A stretch of DNA of 64,000 nucleotides from Bradyrhizobium sp. Tv2a-2 (GTDB lineage Bacteria; Pseudomonadota; Alphaproteobacteria; Rhizobiales; Xanthobacteraceae), in assembly GCF_000472425.1 (NCBI RefSeq), contig NZ_AXAI01000001.1:310001-374000 (forward strand), in the 5' to 3' direction. Positions 17,522 to 27,154 of the stretch are shown in pieces (position 1 is the stretch's first letter; each line of letters begins with the position of its first letter). The notes below the pieces were generated by a model. That model was not told the origin of the DNA. It saw nothing but the letters and a program-made list of their open reading frames with translations, and did no database searches. Made by a program: the position numbers and the translations under genes.

Positions 17522-19243
17522 ATGAAGCATTGGATGCGCTGGCTGCCAGGGCTCGACACCCTCCGTCGCTATGACGCAGCGTGGCTTCCGCGGGATGTCT
17601 TCGCAGGGATTGTCCTGGCGACAATGCTGGTCCCGGTTGGAATTGCCTATGCGGAGGCATCAGGCCTGCCTGGCATCTATGGTCTGTACGCAACGATCGT
17701 GCCGCTTTTGGTCTACGCGTTGTTTGGCCCAAGTCGCATCCTCATCCTCGGCCCGGACTCGGCTCTGGCAGGAATCATCTTAGGGGTTGTCACTCCGCTG
17801 GCTGGCGGTGATCCCCTGCGCGCGGTGAGCCTTGCCGGCATGATGGCGATCGTCTCGGGGATGGTGTGCATTCTGGCGGGCATCGCACGGCTGGGTTTTG
17901 TGACCGAGCTGCTCTCCAAGCCGATACGCTACGGCTATATGAACGGAATTGCACTCACCGTATTGATCAGCCAACTGCCAAGGCTTTTCGGCTTCTCGAT
18001 CGAAAGCGAAGGACCGTTGCGGAGCCTGTGGGCGATCGCCCGCGCCATCCTTGACGGAAAGACAAACTGGGTCGCGTTTGCGGTCGGACTCGCCACGTTG
18101 ATGGTTATTCTACTGCTCAAGAACAACAAGCGGCTGCCGGGCATTCTCATAGCGGTCGTCGGGGCAACGGCCGTCGTCGCTGCGCTTGATCTCGGGGCGC
18201 GTTATGGCGTGAAAGTCCAGGGTCCTCTTCCTCAGGGCCTGCCGGGTTTTGCCGTGCCCTGGATCGGCTACGGCGATATACTCCCGGTGCTGACCGGCGG
18301 CTGCGCAATAGCGCTGATATCTTTTGCCGATACCAGCGTGCTTTCGCGCGCCTATGCCGCACGATTGGGACATCCGGTTGATCCCAACCAGGAGATGATA
18401 GGGCTCGGGGCCGCCAACCTCGCGACCGGCTTTTTCCAGGGCTTCTCGATCAGCAGCAGCAGCTCGCGGACGCCCGTTGCGGAAGCCGCCGGCGCTCATA
18501 CCCAACTCACCGGCGTCGTCGGCGCGCTTGCCATCGCCCTGCTCCTGCTGGCTGCCCCAAACCTCCTTCGGCATTTGCCCACTGCCGCGCTGGCCGCCGT
18601 GGTCATCGCCTCGGCCATCGCTCTGATCGAGGTCGCCGATCTCAAACGGATCTATCGCATTCAGCAGTGGGAGTTCTGGCTCGCGATCGTCTGTTTTGTC
18701 GGCGTCGCCGTGCTCGGCGTGATTCCCGGAATTGGCCTCGCCATCATTCTCGCCATCGTCGAGTTCCTATGGGACGGTTGGCGCCCCCACTCGGCCGTGC
18801 TTGGTCGCGCCTACGGCGTCAAGGGTTATCACGACATCACGCGATATCCCGACGCACGCCGAATCCCCGGGCTGGTGCTGTTTCGATGGGACGCGCCGCT
18901 GTTCTTCGCCAACGCTGAATTTTTCAAGGAGCGCGCCCTGGATGCGGTGGCGACATCGCCGACACCCGTGCGCTGGCTGGTCGTTGCGGCGGAGCCGGTC
19001 ACCAGCGTCGACGTGACCGCCTGCGACATGGTCGCCGAACTGGACGAGGCGCTGCACGCCCAGGATATCGAGTTGTGTTTTGCCGAACTCAAGGATCCCG
19101 TCAAAGACAAGCTGAAGAGATTTGGCTTGTTTGCTCAGCTTGGTGAGAACCGCTTTTTCCCAACAATCGGCGTCGCGGTCTCTCGCTATCTCGAAGTCAA
19201 TCGCGTGGCATGGGAGGATTGGGAGGACGGGACCCAAGCCTAG
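17522..19243 (+). CDS. SulP-family anion transporter with STAS domain
   Basis: 573 residues. The N-terminal SulP transmembrane domain (about residues 1-410) begins with DVFAGIVLATMLVPVGIAYAEASGLPGIYGLYA, the family signature. A cytoplasmic STAS domain follows at about 445-560 (PGLVLFRWDAPLFFANAEFF). Sulfate is a common substrate, but SulP members also carry bicarbonate or dicarboxylates, so specificity is open. The ATG at 17522 has GGGGGACC upstream; an earlier GTG at 17501 precedes that site. No adjacent gene suggests the substrate. Confidence 0.88.
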   Translation: MKHWMRWLPGLDTLRRYDAAWLPRDVFAGIVLATMLVPVGIAYAEASGLPGIYGLYATIVPLLVYALFGPSRILILGPDSALAGIILGVVTPLAGGDPLRAVSLAGMMAIVSGMVCILAGIARLGFVTELLSKPIRYGYMNGIALTVLISQLPRLFGFSIESEGPLRSLWAIARAILDGKTNWVAFAVGLATLMVILLLKNNKRLPGILIAVVGATAVVAALDLGARYGVKVQGPLPQGLPGFAVPWIGYGDILPVLTGGCAIALISFADTSVLSRAYAARLGHPVDPNQEMIGLGAANLATGFFQGFSISSSSSRTPVAEAAGAHTQLTGVVGALAIALLLLAAPNLLRHLPTAALAAVVIASAIALIEVADLKRIYRIQQWEFWLAIVCFVGVAVLGVIPGIGLAIILAIVEFLWDGWRPHSAVLGRAYGVKGYHDITRYPDARRIPGLVLFRWDAPLFFANAEFFKERALDAVATSPTPVRWLVVAAEPVTSVDVTACDMVAELDEALHAQDIELCFAELKDPVKDKLKRFGLFAQLGENRFFPTIGVAVSRYLEVNRVAWEDWEDGTQA

Positions 19244-19277
19244 ATCGTAAAATCCGACAGCCAGACCGACCGTAAAG

Positions 19278-19321
19278 CGCACCTCGGGCGTGATCGCGTC
19301 GACAAACGCGAGCGAGGTGCG
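19278..19321. terminator. hairpin downstream of the SulP gene
   Basis: CGCACCTCG at 19278-19286 pairs perfectly with CGAGGTGCG at 19313-19321, enclosing 26 bases with a partial inner GCG/CGC pairing. It lies between the SulP stop and the flagellin-like remnant and may stop transcription from either side; there is no T tract, so rho-independence is uncertain. Confidence 0.4.
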
Positions 19322-19415
19322 GCGAAGCCGCGAAAATGGAGAAACCCCGGGGTCGGGGGGCGGGTCGGAGTCTGCCGCAGCTCGATTCAGCCAAAGCGCA
19401 TCGCGCGCTTGGCCG

Positions 19416-20197
19416 TCACTTCAGATAGCTCGCCCGGTTCATGCTCTGGATCTTGGAGATCGCGGAATAGGACGCGGTCAGCTGCGCCTGATAGGTCGAC
19501 AGCTGCGCCGTCACGGCTGCGACATCGACACTGGTGAGGTCGCTTGAAAGGGTGGAAGCGTAGCTCTTGTAGTCGGTCTGGCGGGATGATGCGCCCTCGA
19601 TCTGAGAGGAGGCATCCGAAAGCTTCGACTGCCCGATCGAGGTCGCGTCGAGCGCGTTGCTTGCGATGTCGAGCGCCGAAGTGATGTCGGAGGACGACAG
19701 CGAAGAGTTGTTGGCGATGTATTTAAGGACCCGCATCACCTGCTCGAAGGCGGAATTGTCCGCGGTCACGCCGTAGTCCACCGTCTGGTCGTCGGCGACG
19801 CGCACCGAGGCGGTCTCGCTGTCGCCCTGGTAGTAGCTGGTGTCGGCGGTGGAGAGCGATCCGGTCCCGGAATCGAAGCCAGTGAGATCGACCGGTGCCG
19901 TCGAGGTGCTGGCACCGGAGAAGACATATTCACCGTCATACTGCGTGTTGAGAATCGAGCCCATCTCCTGCAGCATGTCCTGAGCCGACGAGATCAGCGA
20001 CGCCGTCGAGGTGCTGCTGCCGGTCGTCGCCGCGGAAAGCTGGGTGCGCAGGTTGGTGATCAGCGTAGTGACCGATCCGACCGCCGAATACAGATCGCCG
20101 ACGGCAGCTGGACGTTGTTGACCGATCCGTCCGAGCGGCTGCAGCTCGACGCCTTCAGCAAACTTCCGGTGCTGAGCGAGGAGAGAGCGTCAACCAA
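19416..20197 (-). pseudogene. remnant of a flagellin/FlgL-type protein
   Basis: The last ~230 codons of a flagellin-superfamily protein are intact. The C-terminus (VAAVTAQLSTYQAQLTASYSAISKIQSMNRASYLK, read in parts) is typical of Bradyrhizobium flagellins and hook-associated proteins, and FSGAS with QTDYKSYAS fits the hook-filament junction type. The frame stays open through AAVGDLYSAVGSVTTLITNL, then near 20094-20111 the coding signal moves to another frame. That frame reads ALSSLSTGSLLKASSC and SDGSVNNVQLPS, and ends upstream at a TGA (20198-20200). No conserved flagellin N-terminus is present and no other flagellar gene is nearby. I read this as a truncated and frameshifted relic. Confidence 0.6.
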
Positions 20198-20200
20198 TCA

Positions 20201-20345
20201 AGCGCCGCGCTCGACCGCCGCCATCATCGATTCCGCCGCGATCTTCCGCCTCGCCGACCCGCTGCTCGGCGCCAAGCTGAAGCGCAGCGGCAGATACGGC
20301 CGCTCCTTCCTCAAGCGCCCGCTGCTGCAGGCCAGCGGCGAATAG
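20201..20345 (+). pseudogene. opposite-strand 3' gene tail of unknown identity
   Basis: About 45 codons ending in TAG at 20343-20345, reading APRSTAAIIDSAAIFRLADP and then LLGAKLKRSGRYGRSFLKRP. Third positions are almost all G or C, as in real genes of this genome, and the opposite strand codes nothing sensible here. No start or upstream part is present: the frame meets the flagellin relic at about 20200. It looks like the surviving end of a gene cut by the same rearrangement. I do not recognise the family. Confidence 0.35.
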
Positions 20346-20424
20346 AACGCCGTATGGGGGATCTTCCACCACTCGCGAAAGGAGAGGTATAGCAGCCCGC
20401 GGCAACATCGATTCGGCTAATGCG

Positions 20425-21615
20425 TCACCGCCGCTGGTTGTAGACATCGAGACAAACCGCACCCAGCAGCACCAGGCCCTTGATCACCTGCTGATAGTCG
20501 ATGCCGATACCAAGGATCGACATGCCGTTGTTCATCACGCCCATGATCATGGCGCCGACCACGGCGCCGCCGACCCGCCCCACGCCGCCATAGGCCGAGG
20601 CGCCGCCGATGAAGCAGGCAGCGATCACGTCGAGCTCGAAGCCGGCGCCAGCCTTTGGCGTCGCCGTATTCAGTCGCGCCGCGAAGACGAGGCCGGCAAG
20701 CGCCGCCAACGTTCCCATGTTGACGAAGGTGAGAAAAGTCAGCCGCTCCGTCTTGATACCGGAGAGTTTTGCCGCCTTGGCATTGCCGCCGACCGCATAG
20801 ATCTGCCGGCCGATCACGGTCCGCCGCGTCACGAAGCCATAGAGCGCGATCAGCGCCGTCATGATCACGAGCACATTGGGCAGCCCCCGATGCGAGGCAA
20901 TCAGATAGGTGAAATAGAGCACGCCGAAACAAAGCACCGCGCTCTTGCCGACGAAGACCGGATAGGGCTCGACCTCGATATGATGCGCCTGCTCGCGCGC
21001 GCGCGCCTTGGCGGACGCATAGACCAGCGTCAAGGCCAGCACCGTCCCGATCAGGAGCGAGGTAGGATGCAATGTGCCGGCGCCAGGCAACAGCTCCGGA
21101 ATGAAGCCGGACGACAATTTCTGGAAGGCCGGCGGAAACGGTCCCACCGACTGGCCCTGCAGCACCGCGAGCGCAAGCCCCTTGAACACCAGCATGCCGG
21201 CCAGCGTGACGATGAAGGAGGGAATGCCGAAATAGGCGACCCAGTAGCCTTGTGCCGCACCGATCGCCGCCCCCACCAGGAGGCAGGCGATGAAGGCGAG
21301 CGGATAGTCGATGTGGTAGCGCACCATCAGCACCGCCGCGACTGCACCGACGAAGCCCGCGACCGAGCCGACCGAGAGGTCGATATGGCCGGTGACGATC
21401 ACCAGCAGCATGCCGAGCGCCATGATCACGATGTAGCTGTTCTGCAGTACCAGATTGGTGAGGTTCAGCGGCTGCAACAGCGTGCCGTCGGTCATGACCT
21501 GGAAGAACAGCATGATCGCGACCAGCGACAGCAGCATGCCGTAGTTTCGCAGATTGTTCTTGATGAAGCCCGAGCCCTTGCGCTCTTCCGGCAGCGACAC
21601 CGTCTTGTCGGTCAT
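20425..21615 (-). CDS. gguB: multiple-sugar ABC transporter permease GguB
   Basis: 396 residues, larger than RbsC-type permeases (~320) because of an added segment around residues 180-215, as in XylH/GguB. The family motif [16 protein letters not shown] and the [20 protein letters not shown] segment are present, and the end [30 protein letters not shown] is typical. The start overlaps the stop of the ATPase gene (ATGA at 21612-21615). With GguA and ChvE it should import aldoses such as arabinose, galactose or xylose; the exact range is not readable. Confidence 0.92.
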   Translation of the reverse strand: MTDKTVSLPEERKGSGFIKNNLRNYGMLLSLVAIMLFFQVMTDGTLLQPLNLTNLVLQNSYIVIMALGMLLVIVTGHIDLSVGSVAGFVGAVAAVLMVRYHIDYPLAFIACLLVGAAIGAAQGYWVAYFGIPSFIVTLAGMLVFKGLALAVLQGQSVGPFPPAFQKLSSGFIPELLPGAGTLHPTSLLIGTVLALTLVYASAKARAREQAHHIEVEPYPVFVGKSAVLCFGVLYFTYLIASHRGLPNVLVIMTALIALYGFVTRRTVIGRQIYAVGGNAKAAKLSGIKTERLTFLTFVNMGTLAALAGLVFAARLNTATPKAGAGFELDVIAACFIGGASAYGGVGRVGGAVVGAMIMGVMNNGMSILGIGIDYQQVIKGLVLLGAVCLDVYNQRR

Positions 21616-23186
21616 GGCCGCATGTCTCCCATCAACTCGCCGGCAGGTGCGCTTGTCGGAAGCGCCCTGTTACGCATGATAGCATGCATGATCTTTTCCT
21701 GGGTCGCTTCGTCAGCGGCAAATTCACCGACAAAAGCACCTTCGCTCATGACATAGATCCGGTCGCAGATACCGAGCAGCTCCGGCATTTCGGACGAGAT
21801 CACCACCACCGCCTTGCCAGCTTCGGCAAGCTCGTTGACGATAAGGTAGATCTCGTACTTGGCGCCGACATCGATGCCGCGGGTCGGCTCGTCCAGGATC
21901 AGCACCTTGGGGTCGGTCATCAGCCATTTCGACAGTACCACCTTCTGCTGGTTGCCGCCGGAGAGCTGGCCGGTCTCCTGATAGACGTCGGATGAGCGAA
22001 TGCGCATGCGGTTGCGATAGTCGCTCGCGGCCTTCAGCTCGCGGACGTCGTCGAGCACCCAGTGCGAGGCGACGCGCGCAAGGCTCGCGAGTGTGATGTT
22101 CTTGCGCACATCGTCGGTTAGGATCAGCCCGAGCTGCTTACGATCCTCTGTGACATAGGCAAGGCCCGCAGCGATCGCGGCCGGCACCGAGGAGAGATCG
22201 GTGGCGTGTCGATCGAGCATGACGCCACCGCTGATCCTGGTGCCCCAGGCACGGCCGAACAGGCTCATGGCGAATTCGGTGCGGCCGGCGCCCATCAGGC
22301 CCGCGATCCCCACGACCTCGCCGCGCCTGACGTTGAAATCAACGTTCTTGATCACCTGCCGCTCCGGATGCAGCGGGTGATACACTGACCAGTTTTTCAC
22401 CTCGAGAACGGGCGCGCCGATCGCAGCCTCGCGCTTTGGAAAGCGGTCCGCGAGATCGCGATTGACCATGCTGCGGATGATGCGGTTCTCGTCGACCGGC
22501 TCGGTGCGGCAATCGATGGCATCGACAGTGCGGCCGTCGCGCAGCACCGTGATGCGGTCGGCTACGCGCGCAACCTCGTTGAGCTTGTGCGAGATCAGGA
22601 TCGAGGCGATGCCCTGCTCGCGGAACGCGACCAGCCGGTCCAGCAGCGCGGCGCTGTCGGTCTCGTTCAGGCTCGCGGTCGGCTCATCCAGGATCAACAG
22701 CCGCACGCGCTTTGACAACGCTTTCGCAATCTCGACCAGCTGCTGCTTGCCGACGCCGAGATCGGTGACCAGCGTGTCCGGCTGCTCGCGCAAGCCGACC
22801 TGCGCCAGCAATTCGTGGGTACGCGCATAGACCGCGTCGCGGTCGATGACGCCGAAGCGCGCCGGTGGATGGGCGAGAAAGATGTTCTCCGCAATCGACA
22901 TCAGCGGGATCAGCGCCAGTTCCTGGTGGATGATGATGATCCCGAGTTCTTCGGAGTCGTTGACGTCGCGGAAGCGGCGCTCCTCGCCGTCGAAGGTGAT
23001 GGTTCCCTCATAGCTTCCGAAGGGGTAGACGCCGCTCAGCACCTTCATCAGCGTTGACTTGCCGGCGCCATTTTCGCCGACGAGCGCATGGATCTCACCG
23101 GGCTCAACGGTGAAGGTGACGTCGCGCAGCGCCTGAACGCCTGCAAAGCTCTTGCTGACGCCGCGCATCTCAAGCATAGCCGTCAT
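21612..23186 (-). CDS. gguA: multiple-sugar ABC transporter ATPase GguA
   Basis: 524 residues with two fused ABC domains, as in RbsA/XylG. The first has an intact Walker A (GENGAGKST) and [11 protein letters not shown]; the second has the degenerate P-loop [11 protein letters not shown] usual for the family and an intact signature LSGGNQQKV with [14 protein letters not shown]. The ATG at 23186 is preferred over a GTG at 23201 because AGGA lies at proper distance. It follows chvE after 80 bases and overlaps gguB by four. Confidence 0.92.
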   Translation of the reverse strand: MTAMLEMRGVSKSFAGVQALRDVTFTVEPGEIHALVGENGAGKSTLMKVLSGVYPFGSYEGTITFDGEERRFRDVNDSEELGIIIIHQELALIPLMSIAENIFLAHPPARFGVIDRDAVYARTHELLAQVGLREQPDTLVTDLGVGKQQLVEIAKALSKRVRLLILDEPTASLNETDSAALLDRLVAFREQGIASILISHKLNEVARVADRITVLRDGRTVDAIDCRTEPVDENRIIRSMVNRDLADRFPKREAAIGAPVLEVKNWSVYHPLHPERQVIKNVDFNVRRGEVVGIAGLMGAGRTEFAMSLFGRAWGTRISGGVMLDRHATDLSSVPAAIAAGLAYVTEDRKQLGLILTDDVRKNITLASLARVASHWVLDDVRELKAASDYRNRMRIRSSDVYQETGQLSGGNQQKVVLSKWLMTDPKVLILDEPTRGIDVGAKYEIYLIVNELAEAGKAVVVISSEMPELLGICDRIYVMSEGAFVGEFAADEATQEKIMHAIMRNRALPTSAPAGELMGDMRP

Positions 23187-23266
23187 CGCATCCTGTCCCA
23201 CAACCCTTGAACGGCTCCCCAGGGCTTACCGGCAGGCATGGTTCCATGCCCGCCGGCGCACGCCCG

Positions 23267-24340
23267 TTACTCGAATTGCGAGCGCTTGTAGTAGCCGCTG
23301 TCAACCAGAACCTTCTCCCAATTGCCCTTGTCCACCACGACCGGCTTGAGCAGATAGGAAGGCACCACCTTGACGCCGTTGTTGTAGGTCTTGGTGTCGT
23401 TGACGGTGACCTGCTTACCGCCGAGCGCTGCGTCGACCATGTCGGCTGCGACCTTGGCGAGGTCGCGGGTGTCCTTGAAGATGGTGGAATATTGGTCGCC
23501 GCGCAGGATCGCCTTGATCGAGGGCACCTCGGCGTCCTGCCCGCTGATCACCGGCATCGGCTGGTCGGCACTGCCGTAACCGACGCCTTTGAGCGAGGAG
23601 ATGATGCCGATGGAGAGGCCGTCATAGGGCGACAGCACCGCATCGACATGCTTGTTGCCGTAGTAAGCGCTGAGCAGATTGTCCATGCGCGCCTGCGCAG
23701 TCGCACCATCCCAGCGGAGCGTTGCAACCTTGTCCATGCCCATCTGACCACTTGCGACGATAAGCTTACCACTATCGATATAGGGTTTTAGCACCGACAT
23801 CGAGCCGTTGTAGAAGAAGTAGGCATTGTTGTCGTCGGGCGAGCCGCCGAACAGCTCGATGTTGAAGGGTCCCTTGCCCTCTTTCAGGCCGAGCTTCTGC
23901 TCGATCGACTGCGCCTGCAGCACGCCGACCTGGAAATTGTCGAAGGTCGCGTAATAGTCGACATTGGGGGTGTCGCGGATCAGCCGGTCATAGGCGATCA
24001 CGGTGATGCCGGCGGCCTTGGCCTGCTTCAGGACGTCGGACAGCGTGGTGCCGTCGATCGCCGCGATCACCAGCGCTTTCTCACCCTTGGCGACCATGTT
24101 CTCGACCTGCGAGAGCTGGTTCGGGATATCGTCCTCGGCATATTGCAGGTCGGCGCTATAGCCGTGCTCCTTCAGCGCTTTCACCATGTTGTTGCCGTCG
24201 TCGATCCAGCGCGCCGACGATTTCGTCGGCATGGCGATACCGACGGTCCCCTTGCTTTGCGCGAGCACGGCGCCGCTTGTCGCCACGGCGGCAACGCCGG
24301 CAAACGCAAGCGCGAGACAGGTGGTCTTCAGTTTGAGCAT
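23267..24340 (-). CDS. chvE: periplasmic multiple-sugar-binding protein ChvE
   Basis: 357 residues with a Sec signal peptide (cut after VLAQ or near it) and a periplasmic-binding fold of the ribose/xylose type. Motifs such as [42 protein letters not shown] and [10 protein letters not shown] match ChvE of Agrobacterium and related rhizobia. It binds aldoses and feeds GguAB. In Agrobacterium it also presents sugars to VirA; no VirA-like kinase is present here, so only transport is supported. It is the first gene of the chvE-gguA-gguB unit. Confidence 0.93.
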   Translation of the reverse strand: MLKLKTTCLALAFAGVAAVATSGAVLAQSKGTVGIAMPTKSSARWIDDGNNMVKALKEHGYSADLQYAEDDIPNQLSQVENMVAKGEKALVIAAIDGTTLSDVLKQAKAAGITVIAYDRLIRDTPNVDYYATFDNFQVGVLQAQSIEQKLGLKEGKGPFNIELFGGSPDDNNAYFFYNGSMSVLKPYIDSGKLIVASGQMGMDKVATLRWDGATAQARMDNLLSAYYGNKHVDAVLSPYDGLSIGIISSLKGVGYGSADQPMPVISGQDAEVPSIKAILRGDQYSTIFKDTRDLAKVAADMVDAALGGKQVTVNDTKTYNNGVKVVPSYLLKPVVVDKGNWEKVLVDSGYYKRSQFE

Positions 24341-24417
24341 GCTTCACTCCCTTGATGTTGTCTTGGTTTGGTTGGTTGGATTGAACGCTACGACGAAGGA
24401 CTTTCTGTGGTTGATGG

Positions 24418-25302
24418 TTAAGGACCAGCAAGCCGCACATCCGGTTCGGCGCGGCCGCGCGCGGCCGCCTCCAGCAGGAACGTGCGGCCATGATCGGGAT
24501 CGGCAGCGCGCGCCGCCTCGTCCATATCCTGCCAGGCCGATGTGACGAGCAGGCGCGACAGGTCGGGGCCGACGAACGCGGGGCAGCTTGATTGAAGCGC
24601 CGGCACATGCAGCGAGCGCAGATGCGTTCCTTGCGGGTTGTAGATGTCGACGCATCCGCCGCCCCAGCGCGCATTCCAGATCAAGCCGTCGGCGTCGACC
24701 ACCGCCCCGTCCAGACCGCCGACGCCGCGATGGCGCAGCAGCACTTCCGGCGCACCCGTTGGCAAGCCCGTCACGGGATCGAGGCCGACGCGGTAGAGCA
24801 CATTCTCCCCGGTGTCGGCGAAATAGCCGGTCGCGCCGCCGGGCGAGAAGCAGATCGCGTTCGGAATCGTGATGTTCGGAAAGAGCTGCAAGATCTCACC
24901 GCGATGGAGCGCGTAGATCGCGCCCATCCCCTGCTCCGCCTTGCGCCCCATCGTGCCTATCCAGAACGTTCCTGACGGATGCACGCGGGCGTCGTTGGAG
25001 CGTGTGTGCGGATTGTCGGCTTCCAGCGGACGATAGAGCTGCATGGCGCCATCGCTGCGGGAGCGGATGTAGAGGCCGTCCTCCGCCACGATCAGCTGGC
25101 GGTCGCGATCGACCCGCGCCAGCGCGCTCGCCATCCTGCCGAGTTGATGGATACGAGTAGCGCCGCTGCCGAGCTGCGCCTCGAACAAGCGTCCCTCGAT
25201 GATATCGAACCACCAGGCGGTATCGGTCGCCACATCGTAGGCCGGACCTTCGCCGAGATGGCAGCGCTCATTACAAAGGATCGATGTCGCGACGCGCTCC
25301 AT
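24418..25302 (-). CDS. SMP-30/gluconolactonase-type sugar lactonase
   Basis: 294 residues forming a six-bladed propeller lactonase (SMP-30/regucalcin/AraB-like). Family motifs include HLGEGPAYDVATDTAWWFDI (metal Glu), RSNDARVHPSGTFWIGTM and DGLIWNARWGGGCVDIY. It would hydrolyse an aldonolactone formed by a sugar dehydrogenase, for example galactono- or arabinono-lactone. The ATG at 25302 overlaps the mutarotase stop (ATGA). Neighbouring ABC systems and the mutarotase support sugar oxidation by a non-phosphorylative route, but no sugar dehydrogenase lies in the window. Confidence 0.9.
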   Translation of the reverse strand: MERVATSILCNERCHLGEGPAYDVATDTAWWFDIIEGRLFEAQLGSGATRIHQLGRMASALARVDRDRQLIVAEDGLYIRSRSDGAMQLYRPLEADNPHTRSNDARVHPSGTFWIGTMGRKAEQGMGAIYALHRGEILQLFPNITIPNAICFSPGGATGYFADTGENVLYRVGLDPVTGLPTGAPEVLLRHRGVGGLDGAVVDADGLIWNARWGGGCVDIYNPQGTHLRSLHVPALQSSCPAFVGPDLSRLLVTSAWQDMDEAARAADPDHGRTFLLEAAARGRAEPDVRLAGP

Positions 25303-26390
25303 CACGCCTCTCCCCGTCCCGACAGGAAGCGATAGACGAGCTGATGGCGGTAGACTTCGCCGGGTACGAGGCGCGGGCTGGGAAAATCCGGCCGGTTGGG
25401 TGAATTGGGCCAGACCTGCGGCTCCAGGCAAAAAGCATCGGACTGGCGGTACAGCCGTCCCTGCTTTCCGACAATCGAACCGTCGAGATAGTTGCCGGAA
25501 TAGAACTGGAGGCCTGGCTGATCCGTCAGAAGCTCGAAGATGCGTCCCGAGCGCGGCGCCTCAACCCGTGCAGCAAGCTTCAGCGCGCGATCATTGGGCA
25601 GGCAGAAATTGTGGTCATAGCCCTTGCCATGCCGCAGCTGCTGATCATGCTCGCGGATACGAGCGCCGACCACGGACGCGGTGCGGAAGTCGAACGGCGT
25701 GCCCGCAACTGCGCGCGGCGGCTCGGCCAGGGGAATCGCCGTCGGATCGATGGCGAGAAAATGCTCGGCGAACAATGTCAGCCGGTGATCGAGGATATCG
25801 CGCCCCGAGGCCGCGCCTTCGAGATTGAAGAAGCTGTGGTTGGTGAGATTAATGATCGTCGGCCGATCCGTCCGCGCCGTGAAGGCGAACGACAACTCAT
25901 GCGGTCCCGTGATCCGGTACGTCAGGCGGACGTCGAGCGTACCGGGATAGTTCTCCTCGCCATCGGCGCTGACATAGCTAAGCGTCACAAAAGGCTCCGG
26001 CGCATTGCCGATGTCGGCAATCTGCCACAGCTTGCGGTCGAAGCCGTCGGGGCCGCCATGCAACGCGTTCGGGCCGTTGTTGGCGGCGAGTTGCACGACT
26101 TTGCCATCGATGTCGAAACGACCATTGGCAATGCGGTTGGCATAGCGTCCGACGGTCGCGCCGAAGAACTTCCGCTCGCGCAGGAAACCGTCGAGGTCGT
26201 CATAGCCGAGCACGACGTCGTCGCAATGCCCGCCGGCATCGGGCACGATCAGCGCCTGGATCGCGGCACCGAAAGTGATGATGCGCGCCTCAAAACCACT
26301 TTCACCGCGAAGTGCCACGCGCTCCACCGCGCGGCCATCAGGCAGCGTGCCGAACACATCCCGTGCAACGCGTGAACTCGTGTCAGCCAT
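25302..26390 (-). CDS. galM: aldose 1-epimerase (mutarotase)
   Basis: 362 residues. It interconverts alpha and beta anomers of aldoses in the cytoplasm. Conserved features: FGATVGRYANRIANGRF, ANNGPNALHGGPDGFDRKLW with the catalytic His, IINLTNHSFFNLEG with the second His, and a late catalytic Glu in SDAFCLEPQVWPNSPN. The ATG at 26390 lies two bases after the GntR stop. A much longer in-frame opening upstream is only an antisense-type reading through the regulator gene and is not coding. Confidence 0.92.
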   Translation of the reverse strand: MADTSSRVARDVFGTLPDGRAVERVALRGESGFEARIITFGAAIQALIVPDAGGHCDDVVLGYDDLDGFLRERKFFGATVGRYANRIANGRFDIDGKVVQLAANNGPNALHGGPDGFDRKLWQIADIGNAPEPFVTLSYVSADGEENYPGTLDVRLTYRITGPHELSFAFTARTDRPTIINLTNHSFFNLEGAASGRDILDHRLTLFAEHFLAIDPTAIPLAEPPRAVAGTPFDFRTASVVGARIREHDQQLRHGKGYDHNFCLPNDRALKLAARVEAPRSGRIFELLTDQPGLQFYSGNYLDGSIVGKQGRLYRQSDAFCLEPQVWPNSPNRPDFPSPRLVPGEVYRHQLVYRFLSGRGEA

Positions 26391-26392
26391 GG

Positions 26393-27154
26393 TCAGTCCC
26401 GATGTCCTGAGGCTTCGCCGGGCGCCTGCACGTCGGGCGAGCGCTCGTGCCGTTGCATGCCATTGTGAATGACCTCGACCATGGCGCTGGTCGCCATGTC
26501 GACGTCGCCATCGGCGATGGCGTCGACAATGCGCTGGTGCCAGAGCAGCACGGTCTCGCGATCGTCGGTCTCGACTGGTGCGCTGAGCAGGAAGGAGGCG
26601 CGCAGCGCCGCCTCGATGACATGGCCGATCGAGCGCATGAACAGATTGCCCGACGCTTTGGCAACCGCGACATGCAGCGCAAGGTCGGCATCTGCAAAAC
26701 CGATCGAGTCGGAAGCCTCCTGCCGCATCCGCGCCATGCTGCGCCTGAGCTCGACAATATCGGCCTCCGTACGCCGCACCGCGGCCAGCGCGGCCGCGCG
26801 CGGTTCGACGGCAAGCCGAATCTCGGCGAGGTCGCCAAGAAAACGCTTGTCGATGCCGGCGTCGAGATGCCAGGCGAGCACGTCGGCGTCGAACATGTTC
26901 CAGGCGCCGCGCTCGCGCACCACAGTGCCGACCCGCGCCTTGGTCGAGAGCAGCCCCTTGGCGACCAGCGTCTTGACGCTCTCCCGCAGCACCGGCCGCG
27001 ACACGCCGAACATCGCGGTGAGTTCCGCGTCGCCCGGCAGCCGCATGCCCTCGCCATAGCGGCCGGCGATGATGTCGACGCCTATGGAGCGTGCGACTTC
27101 CGCATGGTTGGAATGGGCCCGCCGGGTCGGGATGACGACGATGCGCGAGGTCAT
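26393..27154 (-). CDS. GntR/FadR-type (FCD) transcriptional regulator
   Basis: 253 residues. An N-terminal winged helix (about 15-80: ARSIGVDIIAGRYGEGMRLPGDAELTAMFGVSRPVLRES, read in parts) precedes an FCD ligand domain (about 100-235) with its metal-binding set: Asp in DADLALHVAVAKASGN, His in WHQRIVDAIADGD and His in EVIHNGM. The start overlaps the permease stop (ATGA). Placed inside the sugar transport operon, it most likely represses it and senses a sugar acid or lactone. A candidate operator lies upstream of ytfQ at 31945-31963. Confidence 0.92.
   Translation of the reverse strand: MTSRIVVIPTRRAHSNHAEVARSIGVDIIAGRYGEGMRLPGDAELTAMFGVSRPVLRESVKTLVAKGLLSTKARVGTVVRERGAWNMFDADVLAWHLDAGIDKRFLGDLAEIRLAVEPRAAALAAVRRTEADIVELRRSMARMRQEASDSIGFADADLALHVAVAKASGNLFMRSIGHVIEAALRASFLLSAPVETDDRETVLLWHQRIVDAIADGDVDMATSAMVEVIHNGMQRHERSPDVQAPGEASGHRD

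Noticed and set aside
19416..20345. Active mobile element or phage attachment site at the flagellin remnant
   Set aside because: No transposase, integrase, tRNA or direct repeat is visible; only truncated gene ends support a rearrangement.
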